DNA of 64,000 nucleotides from Centropus unirufus (lineage: Eukaryota; Chordata; Aves; Cuculiformes; Centropidae), in contig VYZI01000348.1 of the NCBI GenBank assembly GCA_013397695.1, positions 730,107 through 794,106 on the forward strand, written 5' to 3'. The notes beneath the pieces were generated by a model. That model worked only from the letters and a program-made list of their open reading frames with translations, made no database searches and was not told the origin of the DNA. Numbering within the stretch: position 1 is the first letter of the stretch; each line of letters opens with the position of its first letter. Below, in pieces: positions 19,502-30,655 of the stretch. Made by a program: the position numbers and the translations under genes.

Positions 19502-21730
19502 AAGAAATATAATGGGACACATGGATGGAAAGGCCAGAGCTGTGGCAGCTTATTAATATAAGCTTTGACTTTAAACCAAACCCATTTGCAGATCTCTGGG
19601 GTTTGGGGTTCCTGGGTCACTGAAGGCTGACGCCGCCTGCATCTGTGTGGGTTATGTAAATTTTGAAGTAAACCAGACTTGTGGAAGATGAAAATCTGTC
19701 TCTGCACTCCTCCTTTTAAGATTTGTTTCTTATTACAGTTAAGATTTACAGTGATGCTCTGAACAGAGACCTGACAATCCCTTGTGACTTCAGAGAGGGT
19801 CGTAAAGGTGATGGCATTTGAAAGAGGGCTGGAAGCTCAGCCTCAAACCCATCTTTATGTTCTGACACTTGTAAAAAATAACCTTTTACAAGATGCATTA
19901 AGACTTTAAATGTCTTGTGTTTATTAAAGGGCAATAAAAGCAAAATGCTCTCTCTGGAGGGCATCCTTTATAAAAATGTTTATGTGGAATGGTCATAGCC
20001 AGGGAGGGAGTGGAATGGGAACTGTGAACGTGGTTGCAGTGGGGTGGAGGGCTCTGCTGTGGTCAATGTGCTGCCCGTGCTGCTTACAGCTCGGTTCTAA
20101 GGGGTTTCCACCATTGTTTTCAGTAGCTTCCCACCAGCAGGAGCAGCCCCAGGGTCATTCTGGCTGTCTCTGCTCAGTTGAGTTTTCCTTCCTCTGAGGA
20201 AAGTCTCGTGAGTTTGTGGATAAGAACAGAGCAGTTTCTGGAAAGGACAAATGTGGATCAAATCACCTGGTAGGGTTTCACCCTTAACAGGTAAACGTTG
20301 AACTGTGATCTGGGTGTTGCATTCCCGTTCTTCATCCTCGATTAAAGTCTTCAGAGTGAGGAGTGCTCCTGGTGGAAATAATCCGAGGAAATGCCAAAAC
20401 CTCTTGGGCTTGGAGAGCTGTGACCTCCCTTTTTAAGGCTGGATTTCACTGCAAGTGGATATTATCTCTCCTGGTGCAGGCTGGGCATCCTCTGGGGGTT
20501 GTGGTTAAAAAACAAGGGTAAGGAAGCCTGATCTTAAGTATTTGTCCCAAAGAGAGCAATAAAGGAAACAGCCAAATGCTTAATGGCTTCGTGATAAAAT
20601 GTACTTATCAGGAACGACTCTTTGCATTGCTAGACAAGGGGAAGAAGTGGTGCCTGGGGATGCCCTGGGGGGATCTGCCCTTTTCAGTGAGATCTGGAGC
20701 AGAACTAGGAGTAGAAATGGTTGGTTACGTCTGAAAGTAGGCTTTCTCCCTGTTTTCTTTTTAATCCTCTGTTCCTGATGAGCGTATTGGATTTAAACCA
20801 TGCTTCAGGCATCGTAGTTGAAGTTTCCCCCTTGCTGTCTCGCTGCTCTTTCCAAGGAGTTCTCTCCATCACTCCATGGGGACCCAAACTGCAGAACATT
20901 TCCGTAAGGCGCTCTCTCCACGGCTCAGCGCCTGCTCTGGTTCTGCCGTGCTGACAGACACTCCCTTGTGTGATTGTGACTTAAGTAAGTTCCAAAGAAT
21001 CTCCTGGCACCACTTATCCCATGGCCTGGTCCCCATGGGCTTTGACTGCCTGCAGCCACCGTGCAGAAGATGTTGGCTCTGGTGGCTCCAGTGCAGCTCC
21101 GTGGGGAGCGGTTGGAGCTGCCCGGGAGCCGTGTGAGCGCGTCTGTGGGTGACACTGGTCGTGTTTCAGAGGAGCGCTGTGGTGGTGGGGCAGCACGCAG
21201 CTCCTCTCTGTGAAATTCAAGTCTTTTTGCCAGCACCACCTTCAAAGACAATAAAAATTCCAGTCTGCATTTATCTATTCCCCTGTGAGGCGTTTCCGCG
21301 GTGGATATTGTATCGTTCCATGTGAAATTCTTCTGCTCAACAGTCTCCCTCCTGCACAGTTGTCCAAGGTCAGTTTTCCATTCTGCAGTTGTCAAACAGC
21401 TGTCAAATTAAGAGACCAGATCCCAAAGTTCATTTACATTTTCTGCCATTCTTTGGGTGCCTGTTTCATATCTCAATATAACTAATGATTTATCTGCGGG
21501 GCTTCGCCTGCTTTCTGCACTTGTTTTTCACAGATGTTCACATCCTCTTGCTCCTCAAGAGCAGCCCTTAAAGTAAACCCCATAACTCTTTGCTGTTGTG
21601 GCTTTTTATTGTGCAGCAAGAGGAGGGCGATGGCTGTACCTTCAGTGCCAGCAACATCAGTGGAAGTGGTTTAAACTCATGAATTTGAATTCTGAACTGA
21701 AATAAAAAAAGAATTAAAACAGTTTTTATA
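19502..21730. other. Intron 4, no recognised feature
   Basis: No gene or repeat family recognised. Confidence 0.5.
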
Positions 21731-21776
21731 TAATCCTGGAAAGTTTTCGGTTGGAAGGGACCTGAAAACCCATCAC
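21731..21776 (-). repeat. Very short CR1 3' remnant
   Basis: The stretch aatcctggaaagttttcggt and ttggaagggacctgaaaacc match the reversed CR1 tail, with several differences. Confidence 0.65.
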
Positions 21777-22000
21777 TTGGGTTTAGTGGTGGATGGAGCA
21801 GGGCCAGTGCCAGAGCTGCCCTGGGGCCCCTGCGCAGAATTCCCTCCCTTGCTTTGTCCCTGTCCCAAGGTTGCAGAGGAAACAACTGGCTTTCCTGCCG
21901 AAGACGGATGAGCAGGATGAGAAGGTGCAGCCACCATCTGCACTGCTTATGTGGTTCAGATCCCTAGCCATGGGTGCCTCTGTCATTCCTGCGTTCCTAG

Positions 22001-22110
22001 AATCCTAGAATCATGGAATGGTTTGGGTTGGAAAGGGCCTCAGAGCCCATCCAGTTCCATCCCCTTGCCATGGCAGGGACACTTCCCACTGGATCAGGGG
22101 GCTCAGAACC
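22001..22110 (-). repeat. CR1 3' end fragment
   Basis: aatcctagaatcatggaatg, then ttgggttggaaagggcctca and cacttcccactggatcaggg. A - strand copy of about 110 bases. Confidence 0.92.
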
Positions 22111-23264
22111 ATTCCAACATGTTTGGTACCAAATTGTATTTGTTTTCCATCCTTGGGGGTATCCAAGGCTCCCACTGGAGTGAGAACAAGGAGACTAGGG
22201 TCAGCCCTGTTTGTAGGACAAGGATCCTTACAGTGTGAAGTTAAACAGGAACGATGTAGGGATTGTTCTCTTCTTCTTTCCTGATGCCGTGAGGATGCTC
22301 TGCACATGCTCTTGATGTCTCCCCGAGGAACCTCTCATTTATACAAACTCCTCCCAGCAGGGAGGGCCCTGGGTGTTGGACCGAGGGCTGCGCCCAGGTG
22401 TGTGTGGGGAGGCCGGCGGTTGTGGTTCCGGACTCCGCCGAGCTCTGGGCATGGAGCTTTAAAAGCCTCCTTGAAAAGGAGCCTGAAATTCTGGTCGCTG
22501 GGGGAGGTTTGGGGAGGGTGAGCTTTGCCAGCAAAGGGTCCTGTGCCATCTCAAATCCCGCACTAAGGGCTTCACCAAGTGTAAACGAACCCTTTCCAAC
22601 TTTGGTTTGTACAGGCTTGTTTGGTGCCTCTCACATCCTGGAACGAGATGGATTAAATACTATGGATGCTCCTTTCTCCCTGTTACTCAAAGCCCCTTTG
22701 CTTTGCTAAGTGAAGGGAAACGATATCCTTGCTGTTCGCTGCGTTTCATAGGCAATTATTAGTCTTTTTGGTCGATGGGATCCGCATTGGGAGTGTAATA
22801 AAACACAAGTCAATGTGAAATTGGATGCAGACGAAGAGAGCAGATAAAACCAAGTGAAAATTAACGACAGATGTAGAAGTTCTGGGCTAATACGTAGTCA
22901 TCTTTTTACAATCTTTTTCCAAACTCTTATTTCTATTTCAGCAGATGTCACTTGAAATCTTCAGAGTAAATCATCCCTTTGATTCTGATTCTGATCTCCA
23001 AAACTGAAAGTAGCTTTAGTTGTGATGGGAACTGACTAATTTATTACTACGTTTTCAGAAGTGAGGGCAGGCACAGGTCTCAGGCTGCCGCACTGTTCAG
23101 CAGGGGTTGGTACCGTAGGCCATGGAGCCCCTGTGAGGCTGACCTTATGGCTTGAGATGTCACTGGCAGTAACTGCAGGCTCCATGGGGCATCCCCGAGA
23201 CTGAGGCTCTGTCATCGTCACACGTGGGACATGAGGAGGGGAGGGACTGCTTGGTTCAATGTTC
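22111..23264. other. Intron 4, no recognised feature
   Basis: No gene or repeat family recognised. 22740-22960 is A/T-rich and free of repeats. Confidence 0.5.
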
Positions 23265-24060
23265 TCTAAGAAAAATGTGGGAAAGCTGGGAGGAAGTGTT
23301 GATCTGCTTGAGAGCTGTGAAGCTTTTCAAAGGAATCTGCACAATGGAGCTGAGCAATGGGCTGAGAGCGATGGGATGAGGTTTTACAAGGCCAAATGCT
23401 GGGTCCTGCACTTGGGACACAAGAACCCTGTGCATCTCCAGGCTTGGGGAAGAGTGGCTGGAAAACTGCCTTCGGAAGAGGGCCCTGGGCGTGCTGGTTG
23501 ACAGTGGCTGAACATTAGCCTGCAGTGGCCCAGGTGGCCAAGAAAGCCAATGGCATCTTAGCCTGCATCAGAAACAGCGTGGCCCGCAGATCCAGGGAGG
23601 TGATTCTCTCACTCTGCTCAGCACTGGTGAGGCCACACCTTGAATCTTGTGTCCAGTTGTGGGCCCCTCACTCCAAGAAAGACTTTGAGGGACTGGAGCG
23701 TGTCCAGAGAAGAGCAACAAAGCTGGCGAAGGGTTTGGAGTAGAAGTCTTGACCTGGGGTTGTTCAGCCTGGAGAAGAGGAGGCTGAGGGGAGACCTCAG
23801 CCCTGCCTCCAACTGCCTGAAAGGAGGGTGAGGAGAGGTGGGTGCTGGTCTCTTCTCCCAAGTGACAGGTGATGAGACAGTGGGAATGGCCTCAAGCTGT
23901 GCCAGGGGAGGTTCAGATTAGGCATTAGGACATAAGGAAATTTTTTTCACTGAGAAGGTCATCAGGAGCTGGAAGGGCTGCCAGGGGGATGGTGGAATCA
24001 CCATCCCTGGAGGAGTTTAAAAGACAGGGAAATGAGGTGCTTAGGGATCTGCTGTTGAGG
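23265..24060 (+). repeat. CR1 LINE fragment with ORF2 C-terminus remains, about 800 bp
   Basis: The longest CR1 in the window. Translations include RFYKAKCWVLHLGHKN, then in another frame VAKKANGILACIRNSVARRS, LVRPHLESCVQLWAPHSKK and VQRRATKL, the typical CR1 C-terminus. After this come the untranslated region with gggaggttcagattaggcat and the gtggaatcaccatccctgga block. Frameshifts and stops make it inactive. The last bases of the 3' end are missing or too diverged to see. Confidence 0.95.
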
Positions 24061-27000
24061 CCTTTAAGTGGCTTTAAGGTGGCTTTGAGTAGCCTGGCCC
24101 TAACGGGCGCTCCATGCTTCTGCTGCTCCGATTTCTGATGGGTTGGCTTTGGTACACGGGAACATTGATTTTTAAAGCGCTGTCAGGAAGCCAGGAGACA
24201 TTGAGCTGTGGTGGGGACAGCGGGAGGCAGACTCCAGGTTCACCTGTCATCCGAGGGGTCCAAAGTTTGCTCCATGTGTCTTGCTAGAAAGGTGGCTCTG
24301 CTGCTGAGATCAGACTTACCCCGTGTCACTGCTGACATTTCCTTCGTCATCGGTGCCCGTTCTGGGGTGTCCATTGCTTGGGTGGAGCAAATGCGGATCT
24401 GCCTGAGCTGCCGGCCAGGACACCCTGTGCTTGCCCTGCCTTTCACCACGAGCTGGCTTTTCTCATCAGGCCCAAAAGAGAAAGTCCCTGCTCCTCTGCC
24501 CGCATCCTTCAGCTCCAGAGGGTCCCTGGTATGCTCGGAAAGTTGGCTTTTATTCCTTCCTCCCGGACTATGTCACTCGCTCCAGTAAAACGTTTTGTCA
24601 CCCAGGAAATTGTCTCCGCTGCTCCGTAGCAACCCAGAGGCATTTAGGAATGCGTTGGTGATACCCATCTTCCATACCCAAGTGCCCCAGCACTTTGTTT
24701 GCCAGGTGGTGTCCAAACTCCCCTTATTGCTCTGTTTTCCCCAAACGGGCCCAAAACTGAAGCTGAATCCGTGTCAGGTTGGGGTGAGAATAGGGGGACA
24801 GGGCTTGTCCTGGTCTGCGGAGAAGTCTGTACATCAGGACCCAGAGCACAAGGAATGAATGCACTTAAAAGTGCTGGACGGGCTGGATTTATTTGGTGTG
24901 GGTAATTACTGAAATGAAAGCTATTAAAACATTTTCTCTCCAGATTCATATGGTTTGGCCCAGGAAAACCTGCCAATGCACCAGACAAACTGGATGCCAA
25001 TAAATTATTTTTGCACTGATCATAAAACGAATAGTACAATTCATATAAAAAGGTATAAATTAGAGTATTTATTTGTTATTTTTATGGCATATTAGGCGGA
25101 ATAATTTTAATGTAAATGGTTTAGTTCAAGGAAGCTGTGAAATGGATAAATAAATCTCCTCTGTTCCAGTGCTAAATGTGTGAAATGTAATCTTCCTGAG
25201 TTTTTTGGTCTCCAGATCCTTGTGTTTGCAGTCAGATGTAGGTGCTGCTAAGGCGGGCGGCAGGTGATTCCACTTGCAGAACCGGGCAAAATACCTTCAA
25301 TCAGTTCATGTTAAGTCAAACCAGATGGATCTGCTGTTCCCCTGCTTTCCAGCCGGCCACGGGCGATGCTTTTGTGGGCCCAGCAGTGGGACACAGAGGC
25401 GACCCGGCTGCTGAGTCGTTAATTGTTCTGCTCTGGAGGAGCAGCTGCCAGAGCTGTTCGGCTTTGCTGCTTTTATTAAACGGGAGGCTTTGGCCGGGTG
25501 GGGGCAATACCCAAAGAGCACAGACCTAGAACTGCGAGTTTATGGGATTGGGGAAACCTCAGCGTGAGCTGGGAGCACGCTCGGATATGGAGAGAGCAGG
25601 GTGCTCCGCTGGCCGGAGGCTCACAGCACGGAGTCTTCGGTGATGCTGTAAAACAGGCGCAGCAGGAACAAAGCCTGAGTTCGGTGAGAGCTGGAGGGGC
25701 TGGCTGTGTGGAGCCTCCCTGAAGGGGCTGATGCAAAATGCTTGGAAAGGCAGAGCAACTGGAAACACCTTCTCTACTTTCCGAGGCACAAAAATGTTTT
25801 CTTGCGTATAAATGGCAAGTTCCTCTCCTGTTCTGCACTGTCAGTGTTACCAAAGAGGGCTTGGACCGGGACAGAAGCAGACCTGGTGGGCTGGAGCAGC
25901 GGGAGCATCACCACTCCCCCGCGTCCCTTCCGCTGAGCAGTGAGTGTTTGGTTTCTCTCCTTGCAGCATGTGCTTTCCTGCTTTACGCTGCGGGCAGGTA
26001 TTCCAGCTTTTGGGCCCCGTTTGCTGCTGGAGGAGAGTTCTTTGGTGATTCTGTAGGGGTGTCTGGGTGCTCCTCCCGAAGATGTAACCCAGGTCACACC
26101 GGGCACATCTTGTCAGTGCGGGGCTCAGCACCACAGATTTACCCTGTAAGATTGCACCAGCCCGAGCGTGCGGCTGAGGATCTGTTCAAGGATCCTGTCC
26201 ACAATCAATAAATTCACCGTTGAAGCTGTCTTTTTCTTTCATTGTATCAAACCAATTCCGGATGTCAGGTTTTCCCTTGGAAGTTTAATTGTGGCCTACA
26301 TTTCTGTGGCTCAGAGCCTCAAAAAGCGGACGATAAATTCAGTCTGAGACATTTGTAGGATTTTTCTCCATGAAAGCCATCCTTAATTAACATTTAGCTT
26401 CATCTTTAGAGTCTGTCAGTAGCAAACAAATACACACAAACACAAATACAAACTCATTTAGAGTAGCCATGGCAGGATGTACACCGTTTAATACCGAAAT
26501 AGTGCCATTATCATTTTCAAGGCAGGTTTTGTAGAATTTTTAAGCTTTTACTTAAATTAATTTGATTTACATTAATTTACTGACTTATTCTTTCTTCTGC
26601 TGATACACTGTAACAAGCAGATGTTGACTGCTATTTTTGAGCTGGTTTTAAGAGAACCGTGTTTGTAAACTAGCGAAGGTATCCTGGCTGGGGCACTCAG
26701 GAACAGGGCAGAATCTAACAAACCCATCACATAACATCTTTTTGATCAAAAAAAAATTCACATTATGGGAAAAGACTTTTTGTTGTTGCTGGTGATGGTA
26801 ACGCAAAGAGAAAACCCCAAAACCCTGCAACCCAGCGACACAAGGCAGAGCTCTGTGCAGGGAACGCGGGCAAGAGCGTTGGCATTTCTTTTATGCCACT
26901 CGGGAAAGGATTTCATCTTTATTCTCAGCCCTCTGAGAAGGCTTCAGATCCAATGTTCTGGGGAGCAGGAGATGTCCATGCTGCTCCCAGCCTTTAGGAG

Positions 27001-29415
27001 ACACGTCAGCTCTTCAGTGGGGGAGACAGCAGCACTAATCACGTTAAGCCCCGGCTCCAGACGCCTGGCGAATGCAGAATTCGTGCATTGTTGGGAGGTG
27101 CTGGAGGAGGCGGACGGGGCTGCGGGCTGGGAGCCCAGGGCTTGGCTGTTGGGATTCCACTGCTCCCTGCGCTCCTGAAATCTTGTTGGTTCCACCCTGA
27201 GTGGGAGCGAAGCCATCGAGCGGCCCTATTCAAGGGTTTGCCCGGCAGCTGGGATGCTCCATGCTGATCCCATCTCCAAGAGCGGGGCGTTCCGGGGGGC
27301 CTGCGGTCAGCAAGAGCCGCTGTGCATTCACTGCTGGGGGCCTTGGCGCTCCCTGTGTCTCGTGCACTTCCCACCAATTTAGTTTTTATTTTAAGCAACT
27401 TAACTTGAATGCATTTTGCTGTTCCATCTCCATTTCGGACGTTCCCCCGCAGCCAATGTGCCTTCCAACCACCAAACCCAGTAAAATCATGGAACGCTCC
27501 CGTTTCCCCGTTGAACTGCAGGGCAACCCCTGCCTTGAGCCTTTATGGGAGTTTTTTTCTGAAATGAGAATTTATTATTGTGGGATCGAGTGTTACAAAC
27601 GTGTGGCAGACGGTGTGAGGTGAACACCCAGGTCCTGCATGGATAAATCCGCTCCAGTCAAGAGCGAATCCCAGTTTAAACTCACCAGTCGGGGCTGTGG
27701 GAAGTGTCCGTGGCCGCTCCGCCGCGCGGCTGGCCCACTCGGGATTGTTTTCTTTAAACATTCCCGTGCAAAATGTTGTTTCTCCCCGTTAGCCATATGT
27801 TAACCTCAAAAATGTGAGTTTTATGGGTAGTGTTGCCCTCATAAAACACAAATGAATGAATAACACTTTAAAGGAGTCTGCGGAGGAAAAGGAGTTTGGA
27901 ATAACATTCTGCTCTGGCGTTCTTGACTAATTTAAACTCCTGTTATATTTTTGGGTAAAGGTTAATGTGCCTTTAATTGCCCATTTAATTGCACATCTGT
28001 GCTCAGCTGTTCGGGTTCAGCCCCTCAAAAAACACACCCTTAGTGATCCCGTTTTTCGTAGGGACTCTGGGGATTCCTCGTCCCTTTCCGCACTGTGTGA
28101 TCTGAAATCACTGCCTCCCTGCCTTCAGCCGCTTCCTGCCAACAAATATCCAAGTATTTTAGGGATATTAGTTAAACTCTAGCATTCTGTGTTAGGTAAA
28201 TTGGGTAACTTCTGGCATTGCCTGTTAAATATTCTGAGTGGCAGCGTCTGAGCTTTCAGAAGCTTCTTGAGACTCTTTGGTGGGGGGAGAAGAAACTGTT
28301 ATGATTGGCAAAAGAAAGTTTTAATAAAGAGGTTAAATGATATATTTGATTATATTGCGTAAAGGTTCAGAAAAAAATGATGGATGTCTTAACGTTTGAA
28401 GGTTATTTATGCCCCGTGATGTGCCGTGCTCCGTTCTCTCAGTGTGTTGGTTCATTATGTTCACATTTTCTTTCGTCAGAGTCCGCTCGGACAGAACTCA
28501 GTGGTGGATTTTATGCTGCCCGTAACAGGGGTGGGAGTTACCCCCGAAAGCTAAATGTGAATATTGCTGCGTACGGCTCGAATCCGGGGGGCAAGGAACT
28601 TCAGAAGGAGCCACCTAATAGTGAAGGTGAATTTAATTCCTCACCCACTGACATTCCTGCTGACGCAGGGGTGCCTTTCATTTTGGGATTGGAGCAAACT
28701 CAAGTGCGGGGCGAGAGGGAGCGTAGCTTGCCTTCCCCGCCTTTGTCACATCTCAACGCTGACGTGCCTGGTGCACGGTTTCCCGTTGAGAAGCACGGAG
28801 CTGTGTTTTCCATTGGATCGCGGAGGTCTTTCTTACATGAGCAGGGGACAGAGAAATGTTGGAAAAGAAAGGAGCCGTGTTAGCAGGGAGTCGCAGTGAC
28901 TTTGTAATGCCTGAAATAACGTCTGGCTGCCTTAATGCTATTTATCTGCTATGGAATAATTATCTCTCTGTGACATAATTAAAACATGAATTAAATCACT
29001 GTCTGTCCAAGGAGATGGAAAAGTTGAGAAAACTGTGTGGGAATTGCCAGAAATAGACCTTTTAATTACAAAGAAGTAGTTTGTGGTGTGTGGAATTTTA
29101 TGCCTGGTAAACACCGAGCAGTTTCTCGTGCTGAAAACCTGAACAGTTCTGCTTTATCTCACAGATTTATGATTTGCTTTATGCATCTGCTCTGCATTTA
29201 TTATCTGAATAAGGAGATATTTATTTTAGGGAATATGGGGATCTTTAAAATAAACTGTTTTCTTTAATACAGTAAATAATGATAGCAAGAAAGATGTAAA
29301 CAAAAGTCCCGCTCTAAAGCTCTTCCCATGTTCATTCCCAGTACGTGGACATCTGTATGTTTGTGTTCCTGCCCACACGTTGTGCTCAGGAACAATGTGG
29401 GGCCATAACTCCAGA
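24061..29415. other. Intron 4, no recognised gene
   Basis: Unique-looking sequence. A/T-rich parts without repeats lie at 25005-25160, 26390-26640 and 28880-29010. A short ACAAA/ACACA-rich simple repeat is at 26421-26455. Confidence 0.5.
26421..26455 (+). repeat. Short (ACAAAT/ACACAA) simple repeat
   Basis: An imperfect run of caaa, acac and aaata units. Confidence 0.6.
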
Positions 29416-29983
29416 GCAGTGAGGCCAGCAGGGAGAGGGAGGGGATTCTCCCCCTCTGCTCTGCTCTCCTGAGACCCCACCTGGAGTCCTTCATTCAGTT
29501 CTGGAATCCCCAACATAAAAAGGATATGGAAGTGTTGGAACAGGTCCCGAGGAGGCCACGAAGATGATCTGAGGGCTTAGGCACCTCCCGTACAAGGACA
29601 GGTTGGGAGAGTTGGGGTTCTTCAGCCTGGAGAAGAGGAGACCTTGGAGCAGTTTCCAGTACTGAAAGGGGCTCCAAGAAAGCTGAGGAGGGGCTTTTTA
29701 CCCAGGCCTGTAGTGATAGGATGAGGGGAAAGGGCTTTAAATTAGAGGTGGGAAGGTTTAGATTGGACATTAGGAAGAAATTCTTCATCATGAGGGTGAG
29801 GAAGCCCTGGCCCAGGTTGCCCCGAGCAGTGATGTCTGCCCGATCCCTGGAGATGTGCAAAGCCAGGTTGGATGGGGTCTTGAGCCCCCTGCTCCAGAGG
29901 GAGGTGTCCCTGCCCACGGCAGGGGTTTGGAACTGGGTGGGCTTTAAGGTTCTTTCCAACCAAAACCGTTGCATGGTTCTATG
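29416..29983 (+). repeat. CR1 LINE 3' fragment
   Basis: It begins in the end of the coding part (ctgagaccccacctggagtc, ttcagttctggaatccccaa), continues through ttcagcctggagaagaggag and gttggatggggtcttgagcc, and ends at caaaaccgttgcatggttct. About 570 bp on the + strand. Confidence 0.95.
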
Positions 29984-30519
29984 TTTTCACCCCTCAAGTG
30001 TTCCCTGTCCACATCCCTGAGCGCCTGCCGCGGCCGTACGTCCCACCACGGGTTGGTTCATTGCCCATCCACTACTGTGCAGTGTCTGACTTGCCTCCAG
30101 TGCCAGAACAGCCTCCGGGAAGCCACATGAAAGGTCGGTTCCCCTTCCCACGAGTGTTCTTAATTTATTCCGAAGTTGCGTTTCTAACAGTGGGCCCAGG
30201 CCCCAGCGCTGTGTGTGGTTTTTAAATTACAGCAGCAAACCACAAAGCCAGAACGCCCAGAGCCCGGCGTCCCCCTTCATGCTGGGGAGAGCTTTGAAAG
30301 GTTCTGTCAGAAGAACTTAGCATCACAGTCCAGGTTGTGGAGTGCGGTGGAGCAAGGAGGGATTTCTTGAGTAGTCTGGAAAATCTTGGTTGAACAAATG
30401 TTGTGAGATGTTGGGGTGTTTCCCTGTGTCCCTGTAGTGGGTGAGCAGGTGTTTGCAGAAGTGCACCCAGGACACGGATGGAATTCTGGGCTGGGAGCAC
30501 CCATTGCCGGCTCACGTTG
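29984..30519. other. Intron 4, no recognised feature
   Basis: No gene or repeat recognised between two CR1 fragments. Confidence 0.5.
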
Positions 30520-30655
30520 AGCTTCCCCCCTAGCAGCCCAAGTCCTCCTCCTCAGGGCTGCTCCCTGTCCGCTCTCCTCCCAGCCTGTAGTTGAGGTTGG
30601 GATTGCCCCAATCCAGGTGCAGGACCAGGGCCCTGCCCTGGGTGATCTTCATGCT
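30520..30655 (-). repeat. Internal CR1 fragment
   Basis: agcagcccaagtcctcctcc, tcagggctgctccctgtc and ccaggtgcaggaccagggcc correspond to the reversed CR1 coding region, the part also present near 16145-16260. It is diverged and lacks the 3' end. Confidence 0.75.

Noticed and set aside
23525..23743. 72-codon + strand open frame as a host gene
   Set aside because: It is the C-terminus of a CR1 ORF2.
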